Assembly: GCA_013298775.1 (NCBI GenBank)
Contig: JAAFIV010000028.1
Span: forward strand, 1-63,471
From: Ignavibacteria bacterium
Lineage (GTDB): Bacteria; Bacteroidota; Ignavibacteria; Kapaibacteriales; UBA4661
Direction: 5' to 3'
DNA: 63,471 nt
In this document: positions 16,963-25,964 of the stretch, one piece after another
How positions within the stretch are numbered: position 1 is the first letter of the stretch
Layout: each line of letters starts with the position of its first letter
Translations under genes and position numbers: made by a program
The notes under the pieces: model-generated
Seen by the model: only the letters and a program-made list of their open reading frames with translations
What the model was told of the DNA's origin: nothing
Databases searched by the model: none

Positions 16963-16981
16963 GAAAACCTAGATTTTATCA
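16963..16981. repeat. 19-bp exact repeat, copy 1
   Basis: GAAAACCTAGATTTTATCA occurs here and, identical, at 38722-38740. Both are intergenic, and nothing else around them is shared. Confidence 0.8.
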
Positions 16982-17016
16982 AAGGTTGAGACATGTTGAA
17001 TTAACATTTTTCCTGC

Positions 17017-17046
17017 TTGCATTTCTAAAAAACTACCGTATATTTG
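17017..17046 (+). promoter_or_regulatory. Bacteroidota-type promoter for susC
   Basis: TTG at 17017-17019, 19 bp spacer, TATATTTG at 17039-17046, an exact consensus match. It leaves a leader of about 360 nt before the susC ATG. The 16867-17416 gap has no gene; a hairpin CGCAC/GTGCG (17249-17253 with 17286-17290) lies in the leader. Confidence 0.6.
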
Positions 17047-17416
17047 CCCTCGCCAACAATAAAATCACGCTAACCTCGTTGGTACGAAGAGTTAAAGATT
17101 TTGTTCCAATTGGTACGTTCTTTTTGCTTTTCGATTTGATAATATCTACGTAATCTTCCCATAACACAGGAGATTACAAGATTTTATCAAACATTTCAAA
17201 AAGCTCTGTTCTTTTAGGTTTAATCTTCCAGGTTTACCTTCTCGTGGTCGCACCGCCGCCTTCACCAAACCATTTTGCGGTTTTTGTGCGTATGGCTTTA
17301 TTTTTCTTGCTCTCAATCTTGTCCCCAATCCATAGTTCGTTTTGAGAATTAACTTCGAGAATTTTTTTCTCCCTCAAAGCGACAATTTCATTCTTTCACA
17401 CTTCATGGAGTTTTGT

Positions 17417-20400
17417 ATGAACTATTTGGTTCTTCTTCGTGAGAATATGCACTCTGCGGGCAAATCCTTCGCCCACATTGCTGCATCATTCGCTGTTGTG
17501 TGTGCGCTTGTGCTTGGTACGTCGCTGGACGTATTCGCGCAACAGCGTACAGGTAAAATCACCGATGCCGCAAGCGGTAAAGCACTTGCGGGCGTTCGTA
17601 TTTTGGTAAAAGGCTCGAATGCGGGCGCGTTTACCAAAGCTGACGGTACCTTTGCGGTCAATGCGCCTGATGGTGCAGTTCTTGTTGTTGCAACAACAGG
17701 CTACAAGAAAAAAGAAGTCAAAGTTGAGGGTAGCGAGCTTGCTATCAAACTCAGCGAAGACGTAATGCAGCTTGAGGAACTTGTCGTCACAGCTGTTGGT
17801 ATTAAGCAAGAGAAAAAAGCGATTTCGTATGCGACACAAGAAGTCAAAGGCGAAGTTCTTCAACAAAGCCGTCAGGCAAACATTGTAAATGCCTTGTCGG
17901 GTAATGTCGCAGGTGTTCAAGTGAATAGTTCATCTGGTGTTCCGGGTTCATCATCGTTCATTCGTATTCGCGGTGTAAGCTCTATCACTGGTAATAACCA
18001 ACCTCTCTTCGTGGTGGATGGTATTCCAACAAATAATGATGCGGGTTCGTTTGCAGTCACCAGCAATAATACTGGTGGAACAGACTTCTCAAACCGCGCA
18101 TTGGATATCAACCCTGATGACATTGAATCTATCAACGTCTTAAAAGGCGCAGCGGCAACTACCTTGTATGGTCTTCAAGCTGCGGCTGGTGCTATCGTAA
18201 TTACTACCAAACGTGGTCGTGAAGGAAGCGCGACAAATATTAGCTATTCCTACAATTTATCGTATGATGATGTAAATAAACTGCCTGCACTGCAAACCCA
18301 GTTTGCACAAGGCTTAAACGGTATTTACAACGGTCCAGAAACAGGTCGCTCTCAGTCATGGGGTCCAAATATTGATACACTTGTTTGGAACGGTGATAAA
18401 ACCTATCCTTGGGACCCGAATGGTGCGATTGTTGGTCGTTCCGCAGCTCCCTCAGGTGCTGCACCTGTTCGCCGCTATAATCCTTTCACCTTCTTTACAA
18501 CGGGTATCACCCAACAACACAATTTAAACATTGCCGGCGGTAGCAACGTTGCAACTTATTTTGCTTCTTTATCGCATTTGGATTCTCGTGGCGTTGTACC
18601 GAACTCATCTCAACTTCGTACTACACTTCGCTTGAACGCAGATTACAAAATGTTTGAGGACTTTACCGTTGGCGGGAATATTCAATATGCGCGTTCATCT
18701 GGCAATCGTATTGAGCGTGGCTCAAACGTTTCAGGTGTAACATTAGGTCTTTTCCGTACTCCCCCAACCTTCGATAACTCGGGTGGCGTTGCTAACCCTG
18801 TTACAAATAAAGATTCCTACATTTTCCCAGCAACGGCAAGTTTTGGCGGTGTAAGCTACGGTGGTCGCCAACGTACCTATCGCGGTACGGGTATTTATGA
18901 CAATCCATATTGGGTAGTAAATAACAACCCACTTACCGATAACGTTGATCGCTTGATTGCTTCGGTTGAATTGAAATATAACAAAGCAGATTGGTTCTTG
19001 AAAGACGCTCTTGGCGATTTGGGAATCCTCTTGCGTGCTGGTAACGACTGGACAAGCACGAAACAAGACCAATATTTCGCAATCAGTTCAGCAAGCTATG
19101 CTACTGGTCGCGTAACTGCATATGAAGACCGTACCAACATCACCAACGTTGATTTACAATTAACCTTGAACAAACAAATTGGTGAAGATCTTCGTATCAA
19201 TTTCCTTGCAGCCGGCAACTTGTTCCAACGCCTAGATAACTATCTTTACGTGATTGGTAATGGCGTGGTAATCCCTGAATTCTATCACCTTTCAAATACC
19301 CAAAGCCAAACTGTTACGCAGTACGATGGTCGTCTTCGCCGTGCTTCGGTGTATGGTCGTCTTGGTTTCGACTACAAAGGTGCTATTTATTTGAATGGTA
19401 ACTTGCGTAATGACATTTCAACAACATTGCCAGTACAGAACAACTCGTTCCTCTATGGCAGCGTTGATGCTGGTATCATTCTCACTGAGCTTTTCGGTTT
19501 GACCGATAGCGAAGTGCTTTCCTACGCAAAAATTCGCGGTTCATACGCAACAGTAGGTAGCGATGCTGCAATCTACTCCTTAACAACGCCATGGTTCCGC
19601 CCCGCAGCTGCGAGCGCATTTTCAGACGGTTGGACAGGCAACGTTGGTATCAGTTTCCCATTCCGTGGTCAGAATAGCTTTTTGCTTGGTGGCACCATCG
19701 GCAGCCCAGACCTTCGTCCAGAAAGCCGTCGTGAGATAGAAGTTGGCGCGGAAGTAAAACTTTTCCGTGGAGCTATTGGTTTGGATGTGTCGTACTACCA
19801 AACAACAAATATTGACCAAATCTTGAGTGTACCGATTGCACGGAGCACTGGTTTTAACTTCCGTAACGTGAACATCGGTGAAATGGAAAATAGTGGTCTT
19901 GAAGTATTGCTCACTGGCACACCTGTTCGCGCAGAAAAGCCAGAAGATTTTCAATTTGATTTTACGGTGAACTTCTCTACCTTCTACAATCGCGTGAAAA
20001 AACTTGCTGAAGGCGTGCCGAACGTATTTGTCGGTGGCTTCACTGGCGGCTCTGTTCGTGCGGTAGAAGGTTTGCCTTACGGTTCAATCTTTGGTTTGCC
20101 GTGGCTTCGCGATAGCACCAGACCAGGTAATCCTCTTGTGATTGACCGCTTTGGTCGTCCGCAACCAGGTGGTGCAGAAATTGCATTCGGTTCGGCAATT
20201 CCGAACTGGCAGCTTGGTTTCCGTCCGCAAATCAGCTTTGCAGGCATTACCATTTCTGCATTGTTGGATATTCGTAATGGTGGCAAACTTTGGAACGGTA
20301 CACGCGCCGCTTTGAACTTCTTCGGTACATCCGCAGAATCTCAAAACCGTGATAATTTGAATGGCACTATCGGCGGAGTAAACTTTGTCAATAATGTCGC

Positions 20401-20797
20401 ACAAGGTGTAACAGCAGCGGGAGAACCGAACACAGTTGTTATTGGTACTGGTTTGATTGGAGCAAACGCCTCTCGCGGACAAGCCTTCTACGGTGCTTCA
20501 GGCTTCTATAACAACTTCAATGGCAGCTTAATTGAGCCAGTTATTGAGGACGCAGGCTGGGTTCGTTTGCGTGAAGTAACAGTTAGCTACCGTTTCCCGA
20601 AAGCAGTTACCGATGCTTTAACGATTACTCGTAGCATTGAGATTTTTGCTTCTGGTCGCAACTTGTGGCTCTCCACGCCTTATTCCGGTATTGACCCAGA
20701 AACAAGCCTTACAGGTTCGTCTAACGCTCAGGGCTTGGATTACTTCAACTTCCCGAATACTCGCACTTTGACCTTTGGTATTAAACTTGGCTTTTAA
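17417..20797 (+). CDS. SusC/RagA family TonB-linked outer membrane protein
   Basis: A 1126-residue outer membrane transporter that works with the SusD-like lipoprotein to import oligomers in a TonB-dependent way. A signal peptide ends near DVFA (residue 41). Next come a carboxypeptidase regulatory-like domain (about 43-125), the SusC plug (about 130-250, with FIRIRGVSSITGNNQPLFVV as signature and DGIP) and the barrel to the C-terminal Phe (GIKLGF). The ATG at 17417 has GGAG a few bases upstream and a proper signal; a TTG at 17342 would add 25 odd residues. No glycoside hydrolase or sigma/anti-sigma pair is next to it, so the cargo is unknown and may be peptide rather than glycan. Confidence 0.93.
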   Translation: MNYLVLLRENMHSAGKSFAHIAASFAVVCALVLGTSLDVFAQQRTGKITDAASGKALAGVRILVKGSNAGAFTKADGTFAVNAPDGAVLVVATTGYKKKEVKVEGSELAIKLSEDVMQLEELVVTAVGIKQEKKAISYATQEVKGEVLQQSRQANIVNALSGNVAGVQVNSSSGVPGSSSFIRIRGVSSITGNNQPLFVVDGIPTNNDAGSFAVTSNNTGGTDFSNRALDINPDDIESINVLKGAAATTLYGLQAAAGAIVITTKRGREGSATNISYSYNLSYDDVNKLPALQTQFAQGLNGIYNGPETGRSQSWGPNIDTLVWNGDKTYPWDPNGAIVGRSAAPSGAAPVRRYNPFTFFTTGITQQHNLNIAGGSNVATYFASLSHLDSRGVVPNSSQLRTTLRLNADYKMFEDFTVGGNIQYARSSGNRIERGSNVSGVTLGLFRTPPTFDNSGGVANPVTNKDSYIFPATASFGGVSYGGRQRTYRGTGIYDNPYWVVNNNPLTDNVDRLIASVELKYNKADWFLKDALGDLGILLRAGNDWTSTKQDQYFAISSASYATGRVTAYEDRTNITNVDLQLTLNKQIGEDLRINFLAAGNLFQRLDNYLYVIGNGVVIPEFYHLSNTQSQTVTQYDGRLRRASVYGRLGFDYKGAIYLNGNLRNDISTTLPVQNNSFLYGSVDAGIILTELFGLTDSEVLSYAKIRGSYATVGSDAAIYSLTTPWFRPAAASAFSDGWTGNVGISFPFRGQNSFLLGGTIGSPDLRPESRREIEVGAEVKLFRGAIGLDVSYYQTTNIDQILSVPIARSTGFNFRNVNIGEMENSGLEVLLTGTPVRAEKPEDFQFDFTVNFSTFYNRVKKLAEGVPNVFVGGFTGGSVRAVEGLPYGSIFGLPWLRDSTRPGNPLVIDRFGRPQPGGAEIAFGSAIPNWQLGFRPQISFAGITISALLDIRNGGKLWNGTRAALNFFGTSAESQNRDNLNGTIGGVNFVNNVAQGVTAAGEPNTVVIGTGLIGANASRGQAFYGASGFYNNFNGSLIEPVIEDAGWVRLREVTVSYRFPKAVTDALTITRSIEIFASGRNLWLSTPYSGIDPETSLTGSSNAQGLDYFNFPNTRTLTFGIKLGF

Positions 20798-20886
20798 GAA
20801 AAAATGAGTTATATCAATTTTCTTGAATCCCTTCTTTAATTCCATTGTTTAACTAAACAGTATTCTTTTCATACTAATTTTTTTGA

Positions 20887-22263
20887 ATGACAACTATGAA
20901 AAAATTTATGAGTCTGGGAGTAATCTGCGCTTTCGTACTTGCTTTTACAAGTGCGTGCGGTTGGATTGACCCCAAAATTAATATCGACCCAAACAACCCT
21001 GCGGATGTTAATCCGCGTAATGCTATCACCGCTATTGAAGGTGCAGCTGCCTATACCATCGGCGGTGACCAATACCGGTATGCTAGTTTATTTTCTCAAC
21101 AAAACTTAGGCTTCGACCGCCAGCATTTGGGTATTTATCAATATACCTTTGCTGAAGGCGATGTTTCAACCTTGTGGCAAAACTACTACTCAGGTCATTT
21201 GCGTGAACTGAGCCTGGTCATCACAAAAGCAACTGACCTTGGCTCTCCCCACATTCGTGGTTGGGCGCGTATTATGATGGCGCAATCACTTGGTAATGCA
21301 ACAGACGTGTTTGGGGACATTCCACTCGCACAGGCGTTGCAAGGTGGAGCGAATTTCCAACCAAAATATGATTCGCAGGAAAGCGTTTATGCTCGTGTAC
21401 AACAGTTGCTTGATAGCGCAATCCTTGATTTGAACGCCACAACAAGCGCACTTTCACCGCTTGGTGAGGATTTGATTTACGGTGGTGCAAATACACCTGC
21501 TCTCCGCCAACGCTGGATTCGTGCAGCATGGTCATTGAAAGCTCGTTATGCAATCCACCTCACAAAACGGAATCGTATGCAAGCTGCTACTCAAGCCTTA
21601 GATTTTGCTACGAGAGGTATCCAGTCTAGCGCGGATGATATGCAGCTGATTTTTGGTGCAACCGACGACCAATCAAATCCTTTGTATCAATTCGACCAAC
21701 AACGGAATGACATTCGCGTTAATACTAGCTTTATTCGCCTCATGAATCGTTTGGCAGACCCGCGTCGTCCATTATTGGCTCGCACTCGTGCGAATGATTC
21801 TACCCAACTCGGTGCGTTTTATGCTTCTCCAGCTTCCCCGGTACTCTTTATCGGTGCAGCGGAAACGAAATTCATCGAAGCCGAAGCAAATCTTATCTTA
21901 GGCAGAGGTGATGCAGCTAAAACCGCGTTTACCGCAGGCATTCGTCAGAGTCTTACTTTCTTTGGAGTTGCGGCGGCGGCTGATGCTTATGTTGCACAAG
22001 CAAGTGTGGTTCCAGCTGGCGACTTGACTTTGGAACGCCTTATTGAGCAGAAGTACATTGCAATCTACCCAAGCAGTGAAGCATGGACAGATTGGCGCAG
22101 AACGGGCTTCCCGACCCTTACGCCCATCAATGGCAATGCTATTCCGCGTCGCTTCCCATATCCTCAAACTGAGCGCGATTTCAACCGCACAAACTGGCAG
22201 GCTGCTGGCGGTTCTTCGCTTCGCGACTTCCTCTTTACCCGCGTTTGGTGGGATGCCCAATAA
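20887..22263 (+). CDS. SusD/RagB family nutrient-binding lipoprotein
   Basis: A 458-residue surface lipoprotein that captures ligand over the SusC barrel. The lipobox is AFTSACG (Cys about 24). Tetratricopeptide-like helices follow (RGWARIMMAQSLGNATDVFGD is the typical helix-turn, residues about 124-144). The C-terminal part includes YIAIYPSSEAWTDWRRTGFP, like the SusD-like_2 group. It follows susC by 89 bp with no terminator between, so they share a transcript that ends at the terminator at 22313. An ATG at 20896 is an equally good start. Confidence 0.9.
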   Translation: MTTMKKFMSLGVICAFVLAFTSACGWIDPKINIDPNNPADVNPRNAITAIEGAAAYTIGGDQYRYASLFSQQNLGFDRQHLGIYQYTFAEGDVSTLWQNYYSGHLRELSLVITKATDLGSPHIRGWARIMMAQSLGNATDVFGDIPLAQALQGGANFQPKYDSQESVYARVQQLLDSAILDLNATTSALSPLGEDLIYGGANTPALRQRWIRAAWSLKARYAIHLTKRNRMQAATQALDFATRGIQSSADDMQLIFGATDDQSNPLYQFDQQRNDIRVNTSFIRLMNRLADPRRPLLARTRANDSTQLGAFYASPASPVLFIGAAETKFIEAEANLILGRGDAAKTAFTAGIRQSLTFFGVAAAADAYVAQASVVPAGDLTLERLIEQKYIAIYPSSEAWTDWRRTGFPTLTPINGNAIPRRFPYPQTERDFNRTNWQAAGGSSLRDFLFTRVWWDAQ

Positions 22264-22312
22264 TTCAGGATAGCAAAGTTTGACAATAACCATTGTCATT
22301 GGTAATGTATAT

Positions 22313-22348
22313 CGCCCGAAAGTCTCACAACTTTCGGGCGTTTTTTTT
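22313..22348 (+). terminator. Rho-independent terminator after susCD
   Basis: CGCCCGAAAGT (22313-22323) and ACTTTCGGGCG (22330-22340) pair perfectly over 11 bp around a 6-nt loop. Eight T residues follow. Confidence 0.95.
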
Positions 22349-22368
22349 CACTTCTCTTTGCAAAAGAA

Positions 22369-22941
22369 ATGCGTATCACTGGAGGTACATTCGGCGGGAG
22401 AAACCTGCCATCAAGCGGCTTTGCGGGTATTCGCCCCACAACCGACCGCGCACGGGAAACAATATTCAACATTCTTCAGAATCATATTAGCTTGGAAGGC
22501 GCACAGGTACTGGATTTGTGTGCAGGAACAGGTGCGCTGGGTTTTGAGGCAATGAGCAGGGGAGCCTCGTCGGTGGTGCTGGTGGAAAAGCATCGCGGCA
22601 ATGCAGAACTCCTCCGCAAAAGCGCACAAATGCTTGGTGTGGATGCAGAAACGCGCATCGTGTGTGCAGATTGCGTCAAAGCAATTTCTCTTTTAGAACA
22701 GCCGGAAACACAGGAAAAGTATCATCTGCAAGCACGAAACCTTATTTTCTGCGACCCGCCCTACGCTGCAAAGCTCATCAATCCTGTCTTTCAAGCCTTA
22801 GCGGGGTCGCCCTTTGTTCATGCCGAAGCAGTGTTTGTTGCCGAGCATGACACCCGTGAAGTGGTCATCATTCCTCGCTTGTGGGAAAAATTTGCCGAGC
22901 GGCATTTTGGGGAAACGCAGGTGGAGTTTTTTCGGCGATAG
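22369..22941 (+). CDS. rsmD: 16S rRNA (guanine966-N2)-methyltransferase RsmD
   Basis: A 190-residue methyltransferase that modifies G966 of 16S rRNA. It opens with MRITGGTFGGRNL and RPTTDRARETIFNIL (about 22-36), both family signatures. SAM motif I is VLDLCAGTGALGFEAMSRG (about 48-66), and the catalytic DPPY is at about 129-132. Length is normal. It begins 20 bp after the susCD terminator and is convergent with the DUF4230 gene. Confidence 0.93.
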   Translation: MRITGGTFGGRNLPSSGFAGIRPTTDRARETIFNILQNHISLEGAQVLDLCAGTGALGFEAMSRGASSVVLVEKHRGNAELLRKSAQMLGVDAETRIVCADCVKAISLLEQPETQEKYHLQARNLIFCDPPYAAKLINPVFQALAGSPFVHAEAVFVAEHDTREVVIIPRLWEKFAERHFGETQVEFFRR

Positions 22942-22988
22942 GTACGAAAGAACCGATGTTTGGAGGAACGTACAGCAACACGCAAGAA

Positions 22989-23675
22989 TCACTTTCGCGA
23001 AGTCATCACGATAAACTGTGCTTCGGGCGCGTTTTTATCTTTCAAAATATTTTGAATTTGCTGCTGAAGCATTGCCATCGCTTTGGTGCGTATTCCTGCT
23101 TGCTCTGCCGATGTGCGAGCCTCTTGTTGCATTGCATTCACAGCATTGGTGCGGTCTTCGAGGGTGATTTTATTCCACCAGCCGCTTTCGTCCGTTACCA
23201 CGCTGTAATTTTTCATTTCTAAGGAAAGGATTTTTGCCTCTGGAAGCCTCATCGTTACTCGCTTTTTGGCAGAGGTATTGGGTGCTACCTGCACATCATC
23301 AATGTTCAGCACAAATTCTTCTTTCAAGTCGAAACCAGCTTTCACAATAAACTCTCCCCGCAACACCAGTGTTTTCGCGCTTCCTAGAAAGGTGTGCTGC
23401 CATTTGTATTCGCGAAAAATATTTTCCTGTACGCTGGCGAGTTCTAAAATTGGCAATGTTTGTTCAATCACCGTCAAGCCGTTTACGCTTACCGATGGCG
23501 TAAAACCGAGCCGTTGCTTAAATGCGTCTGCCGTGCGCTTGGCAATTGAGCGAGCGTCGTTATTGTCACTGGAGAAAAAAAGCAGCACCCCTGCACCAAC
23601 CAAGAGTAAAACGACTCCACCAATCAAGGGAACAACGGGACGCATGAGGATATCAAGTTTGGAGCGGCGAGGCAT
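22989..23675 (-). CDS. DUF4230 domain membrane-anchored protein
   Basis: A 228-residue protein with a basic start (MPRRSK), one transmembrane helix (about 13-35) and a DUF4230-type extracytoplasmic domain. Recognisable parts are VIEQTLPILELASVQENI in the middle, LRGEFIVKAGFDL and, near the end, ARTSAEQAGIRTKAMAMLQQ. The function of DUF4230 is not known. The ATG at 23675 is chosen because the in-frame extension upstream (to 23747) looks non-coding. It is convergent with rsmD. Confidence 0.75.
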   Translation of the reverse strand: MPRRSKLDILMRPVVPLIGGVVLLLVGAGVLLFFSSDNNDARSIAKRTADAFKQRLGFTPSVSVNGLTVIEQTLPILELASVQENIFREYKWQHTFLGSAKTLVLRGEFIVKAGFDLKEEFVLNIDDVQVAPNTSAKKRVTMRLPEAKILSLEMKNYSVVTDESGWWNKITLEDRTNAVNAMQQEARTSAEQAGIRTKAMAMLQQQIQNILKDKNAPEAQFIVMTSRK

Positions 23676-23786
23676 AGCATTTTTCCGGAAGAAAGGATGA
23701 AATATGACGTATGAAGCAAATAACGCAAAAGCCTTATAAATACACACTACAAGGCTTATTTTGTTTTGCTTGAAGGAAAGAATTTC

Positions 23787-24917
23787 TCAATAAAACACAA
23801 TCGTATTTGGATTCAAACCTACCTCAAAGGAGCGTAGATTCTTGTTTTGAACATGAAACACTACTATTTCGCCAGAAGCCTGATAGGATTCCACACTTCC
23901 CACCCACACCTCACCATTACTGGGGTGTACGGCAAGTGCGTACCAAACCTTTTTTGAATTGTTGGTAAACAGCGTCTGAAGTTGTGCATTCGGCTGACTA
24001 AGGCGTACCAATTCTACTCCTTTTGCCGATAAGCAAAACAAAGAATCATTGCGCAAGCACGGTGCAAATGGCTCTTTGGTGCGCCAACGGCGTAATTCCT
24101 TGAGACTCATGGCATCGTATTCCACAATGCCGCCGAGAGAATCTTTTGCTGAATACAAATGTCTGTATACCGCATATAATCTCGTTTTGTTGGCGGACAG
24201 AATCACATTGCACACATTTGGTACATTTCCCAAAAGCGCGAACTCTCGCCCTGATAAACGCTCTATGACGGAGACTGTACCTGCTTTTGCTTCTTTTGCA
24301 CGATAGTCTCCAAAACCGGAATTGGCAACAAAGACATACCTATCGCTTACAGCAATGCCTTCGGGTGAAGGACCAACAAGGATTGGTGCGCCTTTGAGGG
24401 TGAAATTTTTTGGATTGAATTCGTGAATACTATCATCGTTCAATAGCGACACAAAAGCAGTTGAATCGTTTAAAATGCTGATTTGGCGCGGTTCTTGGAG
24501 TTTTCCTTCAAAACGAATGCGCCCAATCCATACTCCAGTCGAAGCGCGAAAAATTTCAATCGTGCGTGAAGTCGAAACGGCAATGTAGAGCGTATCGCCG
24601 CGTAAAACCATGTTATTTGCAGTATCGCCCAAACGAAGGTTCGGATTGAGTATTGGGACAATATCATTCACCACTGCCGCAGAAGCCGCATCGTATCTGG
24701 AAAGTGTCGCATTGTCATTTCGCTGCAATCCCTCACATAAAATGTACGCGCCACTTATACTTGCTATACTTGGCGTAGTAACTGGGTTCGTGGACGGAGC
24801 GGTGAGAGGTTTTTCGCAACACGTAAGCATAATACAGCCCAAAACAATACAGGCATACATCAGCACATGCCGTGAAAGCCTGATAGAATCTTGCCTTGAA
24901 CGTTGTTGTGTATCCAT
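23787..24917 (-). CDS. Surface lipoprotein with YncE-like beta-propeller
   Basis: A 376-residue lipoprotein. The signal ends in the lipobox LTCC (Cys33/34), and the rest is a series of propeller blades (for example NMVLRGDTLYIAVSTSRTI, PEGIAVSDRYVFVANSGFG, YALAVHPSNGEVWVGSVES). Such YncE/DUF5074-type proteins in Bacteroidota are often near a TonB receptor and a second secreted protein with a GFDLDA motif. Exactly such a protein is encoded directly upstream, with a 1-nt stop/start overlap (TAATG). No metal or cofactor specificity can be read here. Confidence 0.8.
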   Translation of the reverse strand: MDTQQRSRQDSIRLSRHVLMYACIVLGCIMLTCCEKPLTAPSTNPVTTPSIASISGAYILCEGLQRNDNATLSRYDAASAAVVNDIVPILNPNLRLGDTANNMVLRGDTLYIAVSTSRTIEIFRASTGVWIGRIRFEGKLQEPRQISILNDSTAFVSLLNDDSIHEFNPKNFTLKGAPILVGPSPEGIAVSDRYVFVANSGFGDYRAKEAKAGTVSVIERLSGREFALLGNVPNVCNVILSANKTRLYAVYRHLYSAKDSLGGIVEYDAMSLKELRRWRTKEPFAPCLRNDSLFCLSAKGVELVRLSQPNAQLQTLFTNNSKKVWYALAVHPSNGEVWVGSVESYQASGEIVVFHVQNKNLRSFEVGLNPNTIVFY

Positions 24918-25840
24918 TAGAGCAAAAGAATCTTTGTGAAAAAATACTGCCCTTCTGAGCGCAACACGAGGAAATACGCGCCTCGCGCCAGATGCGAGAC
25001 TGAAAGCGCGGTAAAGGTTTCTGGCATAAAGCCCAGCATCGGTGCGCCTTGTGCATTAAACAAGCTCCCAGACCAGTGTTTATGCGATTGTCCAGATAAT
25101 CCTTGTGGAATTTCTATCGTCACAATATCGCTGCTCGTTGTGACGATAATTTCTGGTGTGGTTTGCCTTTCGACCGATGTGCGTGCTTGGACTGGCAAAA
25201 GCGAAAAACCTACAAGCGCGTCCAAATCAAAGCCCGTGATAGTTGGGTCGTAAAAAGGATGCTTGGGATTATTCAGCACCATTGCAGAAATATCCGTGAT
25301 TTTCACAAAACGAATCGAATCCATACCAATTGTCGCCAAATCGAAGCTATCTCCGCCCGAAACACGTGGATTGAAGGGGTTTTCATTGCCATTGGTTGGT
25401 GTTTTGCCTGCGCACCCTTGTAAACTGAGTGAATCAAAAGGAAACGCTACAAAGCGCACCCCGTCTTGGCTCACAGCTATTTTGGCTGGCTCGGCAAATA
25501 CTTTTCCATCGAAGCGGAGAAAGGCGTTTTCAAAGACCGAAAAATCTGCACCAGTGCGATTTACCAACACCGTATTTTTCCAGCCAAGCACGATTTCACC
25601 GCCCATTCCGAGCGAACACACTTGAGCGGGATTGCTGGAAGGACGGTCGGCGCGTGCGCTGGTGTCGGGCAGCCCGAGTACGTTTGTGGGAAAATTCATC
25701 CTTCCGAAATCTTGCCCCATGCCCCATTTTACCGAGAAAACGGTATCTGCGCCTGCGCCGCGTGTTTGTGCTGCGACGACTTGAAAAGCGAGTATTTGCG
25801 CAGCAAGCAGGAAAATACATCGTATCAAAAACTGTTTCAT
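24917..25840 (-). CDS. Secreted protein with GFDLDA motif and T9SS sorting tail
   Basis: A 307-residue secreted protein. A signal peptide ends near VVAAQ (residue 24). The body contains GMGGEIVLGWKNTV, GADFSVFENAF, VSQDGVRFVAF, GGDSFDLATIG and TGFDLDALVGF, a pattern I know from uncharacterised Bacteroidota surface proteins found beside YncE-like lipoproteins. The last 70 residues form a T9SS-type sorting region ending GAYFLVLRSEGQYFFTKILL. It is co-transcribed with the downstream propeller lipoprotein. The role is probably capture of a ligand at the cell surface, but the ligand is unknown. Confidence 0.8.
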   Translation of the reverse strand: MKQFLIRCIFLLAAQILAFQVVAAQTRGAGADTVFSVKWGMGQDFGRMNFPTNVLGLPDTSARADRPSSNPAQVCSLGMGGEIVLGWKNTVLVNRTGADFSVFENAFLRFDGKVFAEPAKIAVSQDGVRFVAFPFDSLSLQGCAGKTPTNGNENPFNPRVSGGDSFDLATIGMDSIRFVKITDISAMVLNNPKHPFYDPTITGFDLDALVGFSLLPVQARTSVERQTTPEIIVTTSSDIVTIEIPQGLSGQSHKHWSGSLFNAQGAPMLGFMPETFTALSVSHLARGAYFLVLRSEGQYFFTKILLL

Positions 25841-25889
25841 TGAGCTGAAAATTGCTGGTAAAATTTATTGTCGAACTGCGTTGCCCAAA

Positions 25890-25958
25890 GCGAGACCCTC
25901 ACTAGGAAGTGAGAGCCTCGCAAGAGAACAATCTCGCAAGAGAACAATCTCGCAAGAC
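25890..25958. repeat. Dispersed hairpin B, copy 2, plus short tandem repeat
   Basis: GCGAGACCCTCAC-TAGGAAGT-GAGAGCCTCGC at 25890-25921 is an imperfect palindrome of family B. It runs directly into 2.4 copies of a 16-bp unit CAAGAGAACAATCTCG (25921-25958), just before the adhesin stop codon. Confidence 0.85.
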
Positions 25959-25964
25959 GCTTCA

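Noticed and set aside
17417-22263. Polysaccharide utilisation locus
   Set aside because: SusC and SusD are present, but there is no glycoside hydrolase, sulfatase or regulator next to them.
25841-25964. Cobalamin riboswitch upstream of the GFDLDA/propeller pair
   Set aside because: No conserved B12-box sequence was found; the stretch is occupied by hairpin B and a short tandem repeat.
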